A stretch of 64,000 nt of DNA from Tetranychus cinnabarinus. Taxonomy: Eukaryota > Arthropoda > Arachnida > Trombidiformes > Tetranychidae. Below, one piece after another: positions 31,786 through 44,201 of this stretch (positions are counted from its first letter, which is position 1; every line of letters starts with the position of its first letter). The stretch is taken from contig WHVY01000003.1 in NCBI GenBank assembly GCA_022266195.1, positions 3,534,001 through 3,598,000 of the forward strand. The letters are read 5' to 3'. Both the position numbers and the translations under genes were made by a program. The notes beneath the pieces are model-generated. The model searched no databases, was not told where the DNA came from, and worked only from the letters and a program-made list of their open reading frames with translations.

Positions 31786-33282
31786 CTAAATCTGATTGGC
31801 AAAGATACAAATGTATCTATCCCAACCACAATCAGCTAGGACATAAGGTAGATGAATATTGAAGTCCAGGCCATAAACAAATTCACTATGATTTTGTCGT
31901 GTGATGATCAATTTTGATTTTGATGAGAAACTTTGGTCCGAGTTAAGGTAGTTCCATAAACGAGTGGTGAAATCATATGAGACAGAGGCAATTATTGAGG
32001 CGCTATGAGGACTGAACCGTACTTTTTTCACAGCTCTATCATGACCCATAAGTACGGTTAGTGGACCATTGTCAATGGATCGAAGATCCCAAATTTTTAT
32101 TGATTTATCTGAACATCCTGCAACGATTATATTTGAATCATATTTACACCAATCACAGGAAAGAATCTCAGATTGAGAAGCTTGAATAACTAGACTAGCT
32201 TGATCGGGCGGTGTCGATTTATCCCAAACTCGGATTGTACCATCACGTGAGCAAGAGGCAAAAGTTGATGAAAGAAGAGGTGACCAGGCAATCTCGTAAA
32301 CTAAGGCTTGATGACCATTGAAAGTTGTCAGGTGATGAGCGGTCAGACCATCCCAAAGTTTGATTGTTGAGTCCCAGGACGATGTTAAAACGGTTGGTTG
32401 ATCAGACCGTACTTGACTCCATTGAATAGAACTGATAACTGACTGATGAGCAGGTACAACGGATGCTAGTTTAGCATCTTTGACAGGACCTTCACTGTTT
32501 CCTCCTGATCCAATGTCCCAAATTTGAATAGTGCCGTCAGCTCCAGCAGTCCATATCGTTCCAGCGTCAGCTTCGGACCAGGTAAGATCAAATAAACCAT
32601 CTTTTGACCAGTCTAATTTTCTCAGACATCTTATTCCTTTGTCTGGGTCATGATCAAGAATAAATAGACAACCTTGTCCTGCAAATATAATTGAGATTAA
32701 AAAAGTCAATAAAAAAAGTGACTCAAGAAAAACTGTAAAAAGGAGCAAATAAAGATTCGAAGCTAAAGATAACAGAGATATGATAGATACTCCAGTCAGG
32801 TATCGAGAAAAGGGATGAGAGAAAAAGGATAATAAGGCGGGCAATCGAAATTAACCAATCTATCAAAAGCATCAACTTCTCGTCAACTATAATAGACAAA
32901 AGCTACTTTGTTACAAATTGATATTTACTATTTATTTTCACTTCTTCGATAAACAATTTCATTTCCCTTTCCATTTCCATCATTCACTACCCTTGATACT
33001 CAAGGATCATCTACCTGATAATCAATTATGATTGTAGCATATTAATACATAGAAAAGCAAAAAACGGAATAATGTGAAGAAGTTGTAGTAATTGCATCTA
33101 TGAAGTTTTGTTCTAAAAATAATATTTGGGACTTTGATTCGAGTCAATTTGGGGTGGAATAAAAGCGACTTACCTACGAGACCATAATTTTGCGAAGCAG
33201 CACAAGCCAATAAATTAGGTGAAAATGGACTAAATTTCAAACCATAACCATGAAAACCAAGTGTTTCAAAGGTTAACCTCAT
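31786..33282 (-). CDS. PEX7: PEX7, PTS2 receptor for peroxisomal import
   Basis: Exons 33174-33282 and 31786-32678 give 333 residues (human 323). PEX7 is the WD40 cytosolic receptor that carries PTS2-signal enzymes such as thiolase to the peroxisome. Diagnostic stretches: HGYGLKFSPFSPNLLACA and QNYGLVG at the N-terminus, DGLFDLTWSE, VISSIQWSQVRSDQP, TSSWDSTIKLWDG, VYEIAWSPL, EILSCDWCKYDSNIIVAGCSDKSIKIWDLR, AVKKVRFSPHSASIIASVSYDFTTRLWN, HSEFVYGLDF and the C-terminal DCGWDRYICI. Six WD repeats are visible. The exon junction is phase 1 and rebuilds GLVGQGCLFILDHD. A longer open frame that runs upstream of 32678 is intron read-through. CIAO1 and other WD proteins fit far less well. Confidence 0.95.
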
Positions 33283-36200
33283 GGCTCTCTTAAAGATGAT
33301 ATTTTTGAATTAAATATTTACGTTGTGTGTTCGATTAAAGAAGAAAACGAAAGACAAAAAGATGTTTGGGTTAGTGAGGAATGAAATTTGATTGATTATT
33401 TATTTCTCTAATGCCGGTAAAACAGAAGAGCATTTCAGTTGAGATACAAAACACAGAAGAATGAGGGAGAATGAGTGAGTTTAGAGTTGGGATAAATCAT
33501 CATACACAGACTCTTATACTATAGTTTATGATAAAAACTCATAACAAAAAGACATAACCAAACAAAATGAAGACAGAAGAAAGAAAATGACTCGCACACG
33601 AGAACAAAACAAGTCTTTAAAACTCAGGCTGAGACTGTAAAAGTGTGAATACAATGAGAGTGAAGTTTATATTAGGTGAGTAAATGATTATCAAACGTGA
33701 GTTGAGTTGATGATGACAGCAATACGAAAGAGAGGAGAGAGGAAAAAAACAATGAGGACCAAATAGAATCAGAATGGGATCATCACTGATGATGAGAAAA
33801 GGGAGAATGAGAGATGATTTTTACTGACAATCGGTAAGGAGGTACGTTAGGAAGAGTCAATTCAAGCAAGGGAGAGAAAGAAAGAGAGGGATGAAAGAGT
33901 GAAAAGGAAAAAAAAGAAAGACAATTAGGCTAAGCAAGACTGAAAACAATCAGATGAATATTGATGATTATAAGGAAAGCATCATGAGCATCAATCGATG
34001 ATTCAGGCTTTAATGATATTTCATAACACAAAAAATGGTTTGATATTTATGTTCTTTGCATGATCACAAGGTACACAATAACACATTGATTTTTCTTAAT
34101 ATTCATTCGAAAGTTGATGGTGTAAAAGAATAACCATCTTACCCATGTGATGCGGCAAAAGAAGGAAAGGCAAGATATACTAGTATACATAGATAGATAT
34201 ACGTATAGATATACATAGTATATGGATGTTTGTATGGTAAGTGGAAAAACAACAGAAGCTTTTTTAGACACGAAAGTTTACCTGGCTGTCAAATTTGTGT
34301 TGTTGACGAGAAGAAGAAGAATGAATGAATTGATGAGAACATTCGACACCATTGGAAGACATGAGTTGATCAAAAATTTGGGTGATGATGAATGATCATA
34401 GAAAAAAATAACAAGTGTAAGACCATGAAAATAGGGAAATAATATAATAAAAATCACTTAACAAATGAAAAAAATAGCAAAAAGAAAGAGAAGGGAAAAA
34501 AGGAAGACAGAGAGAAGACAGAGTGAAAAAATAGACGAAGATATCTTTCTTGGATTTTAAGAGAGAAAAAGAGAGAGAGGGAGTTAGAAAGGAAGAGAGA
34601 ATTACCTTTTTTTCTTGAAACAACCAATATTTTGATGATTAATAATAACTGTAAATGTCAGATAATATGGTGAAAACACAACAAAAAAATGTAACATATA
34701 ACAAAAGAAGAAAAAACCAGAATAAATATTAATAATAAATAACATGAGAAATAAACTGTTGAAGATTCACTGGTAAAAATAAGCGGCAATGAAAAACCTA
34801 AAAACCTAACAAGTGAGGAAATTGGTTTACTTTTGTTTGTTTGTCGCAGCCTTTTCTTTTCTCACAGAGGTCATTAAAAATTCATTTGCACTTTATCTTC
34901 AGACATCAAAGTTGATAACGATTATCTCAGTGTCTTCAACGGTTTATTTTTGTATTTTCAGTTAGCCTTTTTTACTTGTGATAAACAACTTTGGTTTATT
35001 AAAAATCCCTCCAAAAATGTTAACTCTGGTTAAAAAATAAATGACACAAAAATGATTTTTATTTTGTTGATTTTATATTCTGTCTACCATTTTGTACGTT
35101 TTATTTTGTTTAGTACTTGCAAGTACCATTTAACCATGTTTATGGTACAACAATGTGATATTGTTTTGAAATGTGAAACTTCTTATTGCCCTTGAATTTA
35201 TATTTGATCATATGATGATCAATATCAATTGTCATTGTTCATTAGCTGTTCTGTGATTACCAATTCAGAATAATTTACTCCAATATTGCGCTTTTTGTGT
35301 GTTCTTTTGCTTTATTTAACTTGCTTTTTTACCTTGCTTTTTCTCCTTTTTTTAACTTGTGTTTTTTTATATGTCAAACAACCCAAAAGATGATACTTAA
35401 CAATTGTATACAAGATTAAGATAATCCTCCTGTTGCTTTTTGGTTCAAGGTTTACAATTGGATATCCTTTATGTTATGCATTATTAGATAGGAACTTGAT
35501 CGTTAACATTTATCGACATCACACGTCAAGTTAACAAATCTATTTGATTCATCCGCCATTTGTGTTAGTCATTGTAATAAGCTGGTGATGGTGATGATGA
35601 TCTACAAAAACAAAAGATTTACCTGTCATTATCAATTGGTAAACTGGTGACTTAAGAAGGAGTAGCTCAGAGGTTAGGGAATATTCAATCAAATTTACTA
35701 ACAGAATAAGAACTTTGAACAAACCTTTAATTACACATTTATTTTCAGTTATCCAATATAAAGCTCATTGCTTTTCGTCTATCTTTATTGTTGACTTGGC
35801 TAGTGGATTTTTTTTCTCAATTTCAAACGCTCATAGAGAATAATGACCAGAAAAGTTGGCATTTATTACCAATAAATGAGTGGAGCAAGAGGGAAAACAA
35901 TATTTCAATTGTAAGTTGATTGCCCATTACCGAGATTTTATCATCAAAATTTTACACATTTTACTGAAATCTGATTTGAAATCTTTTTTTTTCTTTTAGA
36001 TCTGCGATGAACTTTACCTAATGACGTCCATATTGATCAATTATTTTACTTAAGATCATTGAAATGTAATCATGATGACTGTTCCGCAATTTCACTGAGA
36101 AGGATCAACTTGCTTCAATATGATACACTGGTTGTAATATGAAAATGCAGTGGAGAGAACTCGTTTATTGATGTTTTACAACCGATTACAATCTCTTGTT

Positions 36201-38411
36201 AATTTAAACATGGATCAGCTTTCAATGAACAAAATAAGGATAAGCCATTAATTAAATAAACTGACAAAAAATGGAATCAAAATACTCGTGATAATAATCA
36301 TGAAACATCAAGGATATCCTGTCAAATGAGCAATAGTGAAAGTCATGGGTAAAGCAAAATGCAAGTTCGTAAATTTGATCGATCTCGAATGCGTTAGTCA
36401 TTAAAAAATGAATCATAAGCTGAGCAAGTTTTCAGTCAATTATTCAAATCAAATTCCACCGTTCAAACCATTTTTATAATTGTCTATTTGTTTATTGGCA
36501 GTTTCGTGAGTAATAAACATTTTTCAATGTATCTTAACTGGCAATGTAACCATTACATGTTGTATTAACCTAAATTTTACTTTCTTCTCGATTTCTAGGT
36601 AGGCTCGGACCAAAATTATCTGGCCAAGAGTTAAGACTAACATTACAGTCCAAGGTGATTACCGTTTTAAATTGAAAAGCAAGATTTCTCATTGAACGTT
36701 AACTATTGTGTTTATGAGCTGCAAGGCCCAAGGTTTTCAATTTATAATTATCCGCTTCCAAGAATCAAAGCCCTAGATTGACAAATTCCCCAAATTATTT
36801 TTATAAGGAAATGAAATGGTAGAGATATCAAGGAGTTGATCAGTGTTGTCTACACGCAATTAATACAATCGTCACTATCATCATCATCGTAATCTTAAAG
36901 AGCATCAAACACGATATGAGTAGCTGTTAACCCACTTAATTATCGATACCTTTGGATAATTCAACTCTAGCATTACTAATGGTTAAAATTCGATGACTCT
37001 GGCTAAATTATACGAACAATTACAAGCAACCTTGACTATTTAGATGAGACGAATGACTTTAATCATCCAACAATTATATTCAGAATATTTTAGAGGAATG
37101 TTATCACCACAAGAAGTTTTCATGTTGGTTAACGAGAAAAGGGCTATTTAGCAAAAAACTTGTCAGCAAATTAGTAACACTTCAAATTAACAAGGTGTTA
37201 CCAAACCGTTTAATTGACTTGACGGTTGATCCTTCCAGAAAGTCCAATACTTAACCGCCATCATCACACCATCATCATTATCATCTCAAACTCTCCATAT
37301 TTTTGTACTGAAGAGTGGAAGGTTACCTTTCGAAGAGATGGATTTACAAGAAAAACGATTGTAAAGCAAGTTTGAATTATTGCTTGAAATACAATAATTT
37401 CAATAGTAATGTACTTTAAACATAAAGAAGATACATTAACAGAGGCAATAAATTATCCACATTAAAACATTTTAGTTTAATGCGCACATTTAATTGTCAG
37501 CAATTAAACAAGCAATCAAATATCTTGTTTTTAGCTTGAACATTAAACCTAAATCTGATCTTTAGACCAAACGCTCGCTAAGTTATTGTGTACAAAACTT
37601 TGCAAATAAATCTTTACCAAATTAACAAGAGTTAAGATTTGAAACTTGGAAAGGAAACCATTCTTTTACTAATGGCCTTCTAATTATTATTGAGATGAGG
37701 TTCAAATTTTCAAAATGTCCATCAAAATCTTACCCAAAAAATCGTCTGATTGATGAAAAAAAGAGCCACAAGATAGGTTTGCGGTTTGCTAACCCAAAGA
37801 GATTCAATTAATGGTAAAAATTACAAGTTAAAACAAATTTTTCGGTTATCATAACTTCGGTTTTTACACTTTGAAGATAATCGCTGAATGTACTAATAGA
37901 AAGACTGAGAAAAGGATGATTACACGTTTACCAGTCAATTTGCTGCCACAAGTTAATTTCATGTGAAATGTATCTCTTTTATCATTAAAAACATTGAAAC
38001 ACGTCATTTTGTAAGACTGAGAATCGTTTCTCAAAAAAAAGATGATTTAAAACATAGCCAACCAGCGTTAAGAGTTATTTGGACGGTAGGGCGGGAGTCG
38101 AAATGCTGATGATAATGATGATCCCTCTTTGTAGTCAATCTTTCCTTACAAGCTAACATTATAAGGTTTAAAGCCCAGCCTTCCAATTTTCGAAGTGAGA
38201 GGAAATGTGTGTGAAAGGAAGAGAAAAAGAGAGAGAAAGAACAAAATTGAAAACATTAAATGAAAAGACAGGAACTGGCCTAGGGCTTGTCATTTCATAA
38301 TTTTGTCTTCTTCGAGCGACATTTTCTATTTTAAACAAGTAAACTGACTTCTTTAGCTTGTTTTGTTTTTTTTGCTCTCCAGAAATACATCTTGCTCATA
38401 TAACTCTCTGA
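33283..38411. promoter_or_regulatory. 5.1-kb divergent intergenic region PEX7 / aquaporin
   Basis: The longest gene-free stretch outside introns. The first 1.4 kb (to about 34620) is strongly purine-rich on the plus strand, i.e. pyrimidine-rich as the upstream sequence of PEX7. The remainder is AT-rich. At 35662-35677 there is a tRNA-A-box-like GTAGCTCAGAGGTTAG without a matching B box. At 36599-36654 a splice-acceptor-like site precedes a short exon-like frame. Neither is accepted as a gene. Distal promoters or 5' UTR exons of the aquaporin could lie here. Confidence 0.4.
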
Positions 38412-41400
38412 ATGCCTTTCCACAAGTCGTTACAAATGTCTAAGGACGATTCAGGGGTAACCAATCCTTTAACTTGGCTGGTATCATCTAATGGTGACTT
38501 GGTTCGATCTTTTCTGGCCGAGTTCATTGGAACAGCGATTCTGGTTATATTCACTTGTGGTACCTGTACAGCAACATCACAAAATCCCGATACTTTAGTA
38601 TCTACTGCTTTATCTTTTGGGTTGACTGTTGCTTGCCTTGTCTTTACCCTGGGTCATGTCTCTGGTTGCCACATTAATCCAGCAGTTACCATTGGTCTTC
38701 TAGTAAATGGTCAAATAAATCTTATCCGATCAATTGTTTACATGATTGCTCAATTAACTGGTGGTATCGCTGGTGCTGGTTTACTTCATGTCATCCTAAA
38801 AGATTCTAAAAGTAATCTTTGTGCCACTGCATTGAAAGTTGACCCTATCCAAGGAATCATCGTTGAGTGCCTTATATGCTTCCTCTTGGTCTTAACTGTT
38901 TGCAACGTTTGCCAATCAAATCCAGAAATTGCTCCCATCATAATAGCCCTTGCAGTCACCACTGGTCATCTATTTGCGGTAAGAAATCAAATTATTTCAC
39001 CATAAATCACATTTTGTTGCCTATCTCAACAGTCACTGTTTACACTGCCATTTCACCTTTTTACACGCTTTTTATACTTACCCAAGTTGTTGGTCTCTGT
39101 TAAACCCTTGATTTATAGTAATCAAAGAGTCATTTGATAGTCGAATCAGGTTCTTATGTTGATTAGTTTCTTCACACTGATTAGTAAAGTTTGCCTTATT
39201 TCACTAAGAAGATGAGATATCTAAACTTGCATAACTAACGTTTATTGAGAAAGCAATGAAAGCTTATTTATGGCAATTGTTTTGGAGGGAAAATTTGTAT
39301 ATTTTTATCATTAGCGCACAATTCAATTATTGTTAATGAAACTTGATTCTCTCTGTTGATTATTTTAACTTGATTGTGTTATCCAAATAGTGTTTACATC
39401 CTACAGAATTTTCATGGTTACACTCGCCCTAAACAGATAAAATATATTGAAATATTCCTTTTCTGTTTACCTTTATAGCCTATGTGTAAACACACAAAAA
39501 TATAATAGTTGACCAAGACAATTAATCTATTGTTACCTGTAAATTAAAGCTCCATTATATTGTTTTGAATGCAAAAAAAACACAAAACAATCACTTTCTT
39601 TTGGCTTACAACTGTGTGTCCAGAATACAATTAGTATAAAATTAACCTTGTCTAAAGACTGTGGAGTTGAACGTTTGTTAAATCCTCTAAATTATCAAAC
39701 TGATGCTATAATTTAACGCTAAAAGATTCATTAACCAGTCGCTAAAAATCTTTATTTTCATCGTTTCGTTTCACCCAAGGTTTACCTTTTATGCAGTTTT
39801 TTTTCATATTCAAATGTTTACCTTTCTCATGCTGTTTAGTCCTCTGTGAATATTAATGTTTAACCATTCTCAGTTCATCATCCGGATGTAATTTATTTCA
39901 TAGATTAAAAGTACAGTTTATTAAGACAATGAAATTAAATCATCTTCATCTAACCCTGACCAAGACCGTTGAGATTTATCAACCAGAATACAAAGATTAA
40001 TTGTTTAAAGATTCATCTCTTCGCCCATAATCATTTATCTCGTCTTTTAAGCTTTCTTTTCATTAGACTTTTCCAAATGTTTCTTTCAACATTTCCATCC
40101 ATTCATGGCTTATCATGATATTTCCAAATAAATTATCAAATTTCATGACCTAGTCAAGTAGATGTCAATTTCCGGATGAAAATGAAGCGATTTATCTTCA
40201 ACAGAAAACATTTTGAATGGTAAATTTTTCAATGCATTTCTCTATGTAAACGGATTTCCGAAGGAAAATAGAAGCTTCAAGGTTTTCAGATTAAACCCGA
40301 TTTTGGGTTAATTTTTATCAACCTAAACTTACATTGGAATTGATTGAATGCATTTGAATTAGTTGAAACCTGTCTACAAATAATTGCTCTTAACTCATCT
40401 TGATTTACCTATTTTTTGATTAAGTCTTCAAATGATTGATTACTTGGTTAATTCAATCAAATTGTTGTTTCTTTCAAACTTTTTGTTTCGACCATCTTCA
40501 AAGGGTTTAATCATTAATTCAATCAATCAAATGATCAAGACAGATGTAAAATGAATGTTAAATAACAGCTTCAAGTATAATTAGTTAAACCATCTTCAAT
40601 TAAGTATGCAATTGAAATTGCCATCTAAAATGTATCTAATGTATACGATTGTTTCAATTGCAGTTAAATAACAATTGATTTTCTGATTTTTGGGTTTTTC
40701 ATCGCTTCTTATTCACAAGTCAAGAGCTTCTGACGTTTACTTAATCATTAAATGAGTACCTAAAAGTCTAGATTTCAGGATCGATAGATTTCATTACGAT
40801 CATGATATTTTCAAGACCAAAATAAATCGATAGCAAAATGATCTTCAAAAATCACCGCGAAGAGTGCAATCAACGAAGTTCAAGTCTAGGCAAAAATTAA
40901 CCTGCATTAGACTTTAGCTTAGGTTAACAGTTTTTTATTTCAAATGATCATTTAATATGGTAAAATATATTTAATTGTTGTAAATTTCACTCCAATAATT
41001 AAACAATATTTCTCTTTAATTTACACCTGATTTAATAATGAAAAGTATTGATCAAAATGATTAAGGAACCTCTATAAATGACTATTGGGCGGTTTTTGAT
41101 TTGCTTTCCGATTTTATAAGAAAAGTTCAATTATTGCTTTCAATATTTTGGGTTTATTGTTAAATTGAAACATTTTTTTGCAACAATTATAGCTTTTTTG
41201 ATTTCTTTGGTCCTTTTCTTGATACATTGTATTACATTACTTTATTTACTCAACAATCGTTTAAATGTTATGTAAATTGAATCTAAAAATGGCGTGTTTT
41301 GATTCTTGTTTCATATAATTAACTTTATAGTATTACTTTGATTGTGAAGGTTTTTCAATATATCAAAACAATTGTCATTTAAATTGTTTGTGGGCTTAAA

Positions 41401-42855
41401 GATTACATTGTACTGATCACAACCACACTTGCTTGTGAGATGGAGTAACAATTTAACATGCAATTCAAACATCCTACAAGTTTAATTTTTCACTTTGATT
41501 GTCTAAATGCATTAAATGGGAAAAAAATGTGAACAAAATTGAATCATAATTTTAATGATGAATAGCTCTTGAACATATCAACGGCAACAATTGATTGTAA
41601 CATTGTATCATTACTCAAGTCTATCTGGATTTGATGATCTAAGCAACTTTTCCTCATCTAAAGCAATAACCTATGCAAAGTTGAATCTTTTATTAAATCA
41701 TTTATATCTCATCAATTTAAACCAATTGCCACAATAATCTTGTTAATCTATTGACCTTTCTCACGACCATTAATAACATTGACCCAACGGTTAAAGTCTC
41801 AACAAGGACCACTTCATAGGATCATAGGTTTAGACCAGCTGATATAATCTAAATTGATGTTATCAGTTAGTCTTTTTTCATATTGCTTTAACAATCAACA
41901 TAAGACTACAATTGACGAGCATTATAATTATAATAACACAATTAAGTGATCGATCAACTGTTTCAAAAATGCAACCCTTTATTGAATGATTGATCAACTT
42001 GCAAATTCAATAGTAAAAAATATCAATAAAAGTCTAAATTAATGTCAACAACTTATAATTTTCATAGCTTACTGTTATTTACATTTGCCTGGCACTTATA
42101 AATGGTTAATGACTAGCATCACAATGATGCGAAAATAATTGAACGTTAATTTAGTGGATTGGATATTCATTCATTTTAACCGTTAACATAAAGTCCGTGA
42201 AGAGGATGTTGAGAGATGGCCCACTCTTGACTCAATTGACCCCTTGTAACTGTTGAGTTAACCTCCTAATAATTGAGCTTTCAAGCTTCCCAGATGATTG
42301 TTGAAATTGACATTGTAATTAAAATCAATTGAATAATTTTTATTAAATATTATTCCATCTCTTTGCCTCTTTAGATCCCATTGACCAGTTCCTCGATGAA
42401 CACTGCTCGATCTTTTGGACCCGCTGTCATTGCCAATTTTTGGGACCACCATTGGGTAAGTGGCGACAATCAATGTACTTGAAGCAACAATGACAATTTA
42501 GGTTGTTGGATATTGCATTTTTAAATCATTACTGCTGGCTAAATTTGGTTTTTTATCATCGTGTGAAACCAGTAGCAATAAAAATACTGATTTCTCGAGA
42601 TACGACTTTAATTGATTGAAAAAGTGCCTTCCTGCAAAATTGTCATTTTTTGCTTGTTTCAAACCAAGCTTTTGTTCATAATCTTATTCATGTTTTGTTT
42701 ATCCTTTTCAGGTTTACTGGGTTGGACCGTTGCTTGGTGGAGCTCTTGGTGGCTTCTTCCATCGATATATCTTCATCAACAAATCAATCTATGACCAATG
42801 CGAAACTTCGTCCAAAGCCAATGATGAAACTCCCAATGTGACAACCTCCATTTGA
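38412..42855 (+). CDS. aquaporin (MIP family) with NPA and NTA pore motifs
   Basis: Exons 38412-38978, 42375-42455 and 42712-42855 give 263 residues, all junctions phase 0. MIP channels conduct water or small solutes. Six spans are visible. Loop B has GCHINPAVTIG (Asn-Pro-Ala at 89-91). Loop E, encoded by the 27-codon middle exon, reads SSMNTARSFGPAV, so the second motif is Asn-Thr-Ala (198-200). The selectivity-filter Arg (201) and the TM5 His (GHLFA) are present, and the Cys usual at the mercury-sensitive position of AQP1 is Ser. C-terminal VYWVGPLLGGALGGFFHRY is canonical. Overall it looks like a water-selective AQP1/4-type channel (insect Prip/Drip relatives) with a variant second motif. 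Intron 1 is 3.4 kb, by far the longest in the window. Confidence 0.9.
38979..42374 (+). other. first intron of the aquaporin gene
   Basis: 3396 bases, donor GTAAGA, acceptor TTTAG. It is AT-rich throughout. I looked on both strands for nested exons and repeats and saw none. Confidence 0.65.
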
Positions 42856-44201
42856 AATAACCGATTCAGTCTGAAGATTTATTGAGATTTTCAGGCCTCT
42901 GATTTCGGCGTTATATTTTATTTTATCCATTACTTTAAGTTCTTTGAGTTCCACCTTAGTTTTGTTTTCATTTCATTTGATTCATTTCTCTTTTGTTTCT
43001 CCATTTTTCAAACCAAAACAAAAAGGAAAATACCAAAAAAAAAAATAATTTACTTTTCTATTTTTTATTACGCGAAAATCAAATCTTTTTACCTTCAATT
43101 ATCTGGTTCAAAAGTTTGAATGAACTTTACTGTAATATCAATCTATACTCTATTGTAAGGGTTAGTTCAAGATTTGTCTGAAACTTAAAATTACTATGAT
43201 TTGAATTTTTTCAACAATGAGTTTTCAAACACGATAACATTACCATCTATGCTAATTATGCTGATAATAGATATAAATTTTAAGATGAAATTCACTTGCT
43301 GAGCGATTTCGGGCGATTCCTAGTCAAGGATATCTCTTTCATAATTTCCATGAGTTCAACGTGAGATAATTTTAGATACATTGTACCTAGAAAATTAACC
43401 TTGAAAAGAGTTGATTCTGACCAAGATAGAGCAGTTTTGGGCAGAAAAATTTGAAGGCCATCAAATTTACTGGACATTGTAACATTGTAAGTCTTACGAA
43501 ACACGGGTTTAAGGATCGTCAACTGATAAACAAATCATCCAAAATGAAAAATAAACATATTTCAGTGAATTAGTACGCGAATCCTTATCAAAAAAGATCA
43601 CAACTCTTTTACTCACAAATTGTTATGATGGTGATTAACTTTTGAAGTGCGTATAGTAAATAATGCATAATGGATGGTAAATTTAATGCGAATTTTTCAT
43701 AACTGTTTAGTAATTGAAACTATAAAGTTCAACTATTTATTTGAGAAATTACAAATTGTAATTTAAAATTGATCATAGTTGATCAATTTACATAGATGTC
43801 AGCACTCCAAAAAGGCAAAAAACTCAAGGAAATACTGCAAATAAAAGCTTACTTTCAATGGTGCACCCAAAAATGATAAAATTATCAAAAATAAATGAAT
43901 CAAGCTCAAAAGTTAAATAAAATTTACTAAATTAACCAATGGATTGGACAATTTGATAGGATTTGTTTATGTTTTGAGTATTTTTTGCATTTTCGCTCTC
44001 CATTGATCCCACCCTACCATTTAATTTTCCAGAGTACCGACATCTGTTGATTTTTAAATTAGTCATGTTACAAACATTTTTGATTTTGCGACCATAAGGC
44101 TCTTATTCATTGTAAGGCAAAGGTTATGTTTTAAATCATACGCTTTGTTTGCTGATATTCTTGTTTAAGTTACTTATTTGATATAAGTTCAGCTAATTAA
44201 T
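42856..44201. other. intergenic aquaporin-PARN
   Basis: 1.35 kb containing the aquaporin 3' UTR and the PARN promoter. A minus-strand exon-like frame (43292-43522) is listed separately. The rest is AT-rich and featureless. Confidence 0.45.
43292..43522 (-). CDS. possible terminal exon of a small unrecognised gene
   Basis: A 76-codon frame on the minus strand preceded by an acceptor-like TTTATCAG and ending in TGA. The reading is protein-like (KFDGLQIFLPKTALSWSES, then FLGTMYLKLSHVELMEIMKEI), with balanced composition instead of AT-driven Lys/Asn/Phe/Ile runs. An internal ATG at 43477 would give 61 residues. I found no upstream exon that joins in phase with a good donor, and recognise no family. 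It could be an exon, a relic or chance. Confidence 0.3.
   Translation of the reverse strand: MTILKPVFRKTYNVTMSSKFDGLQIFLPKTALSWSESTLFKVNFLGTMYLKLSHVELMEIMKEISLTRNRPKSLSK

Noticed and set aside
32679..32844. Hydrophobic N-terminal extension of the PEX7 frame
   Set aside because: It is intron sequence; splicing to 33174 restores the conserved PEX7 N-terminus.
35662..35677. tRNA-like A box (GTAGCTCAGAGGTTAG)
   Set aside because: No B box or acceptor-stem pairing at the right distance; at most a tRNA-derived fragment.
36599..36654. Exon-like segment with a good acceptor and a frame RLGPKLSGQELRLTLQSK
   Set aside because: Isolated, no start or partner exon, weak donor and no recognised family.
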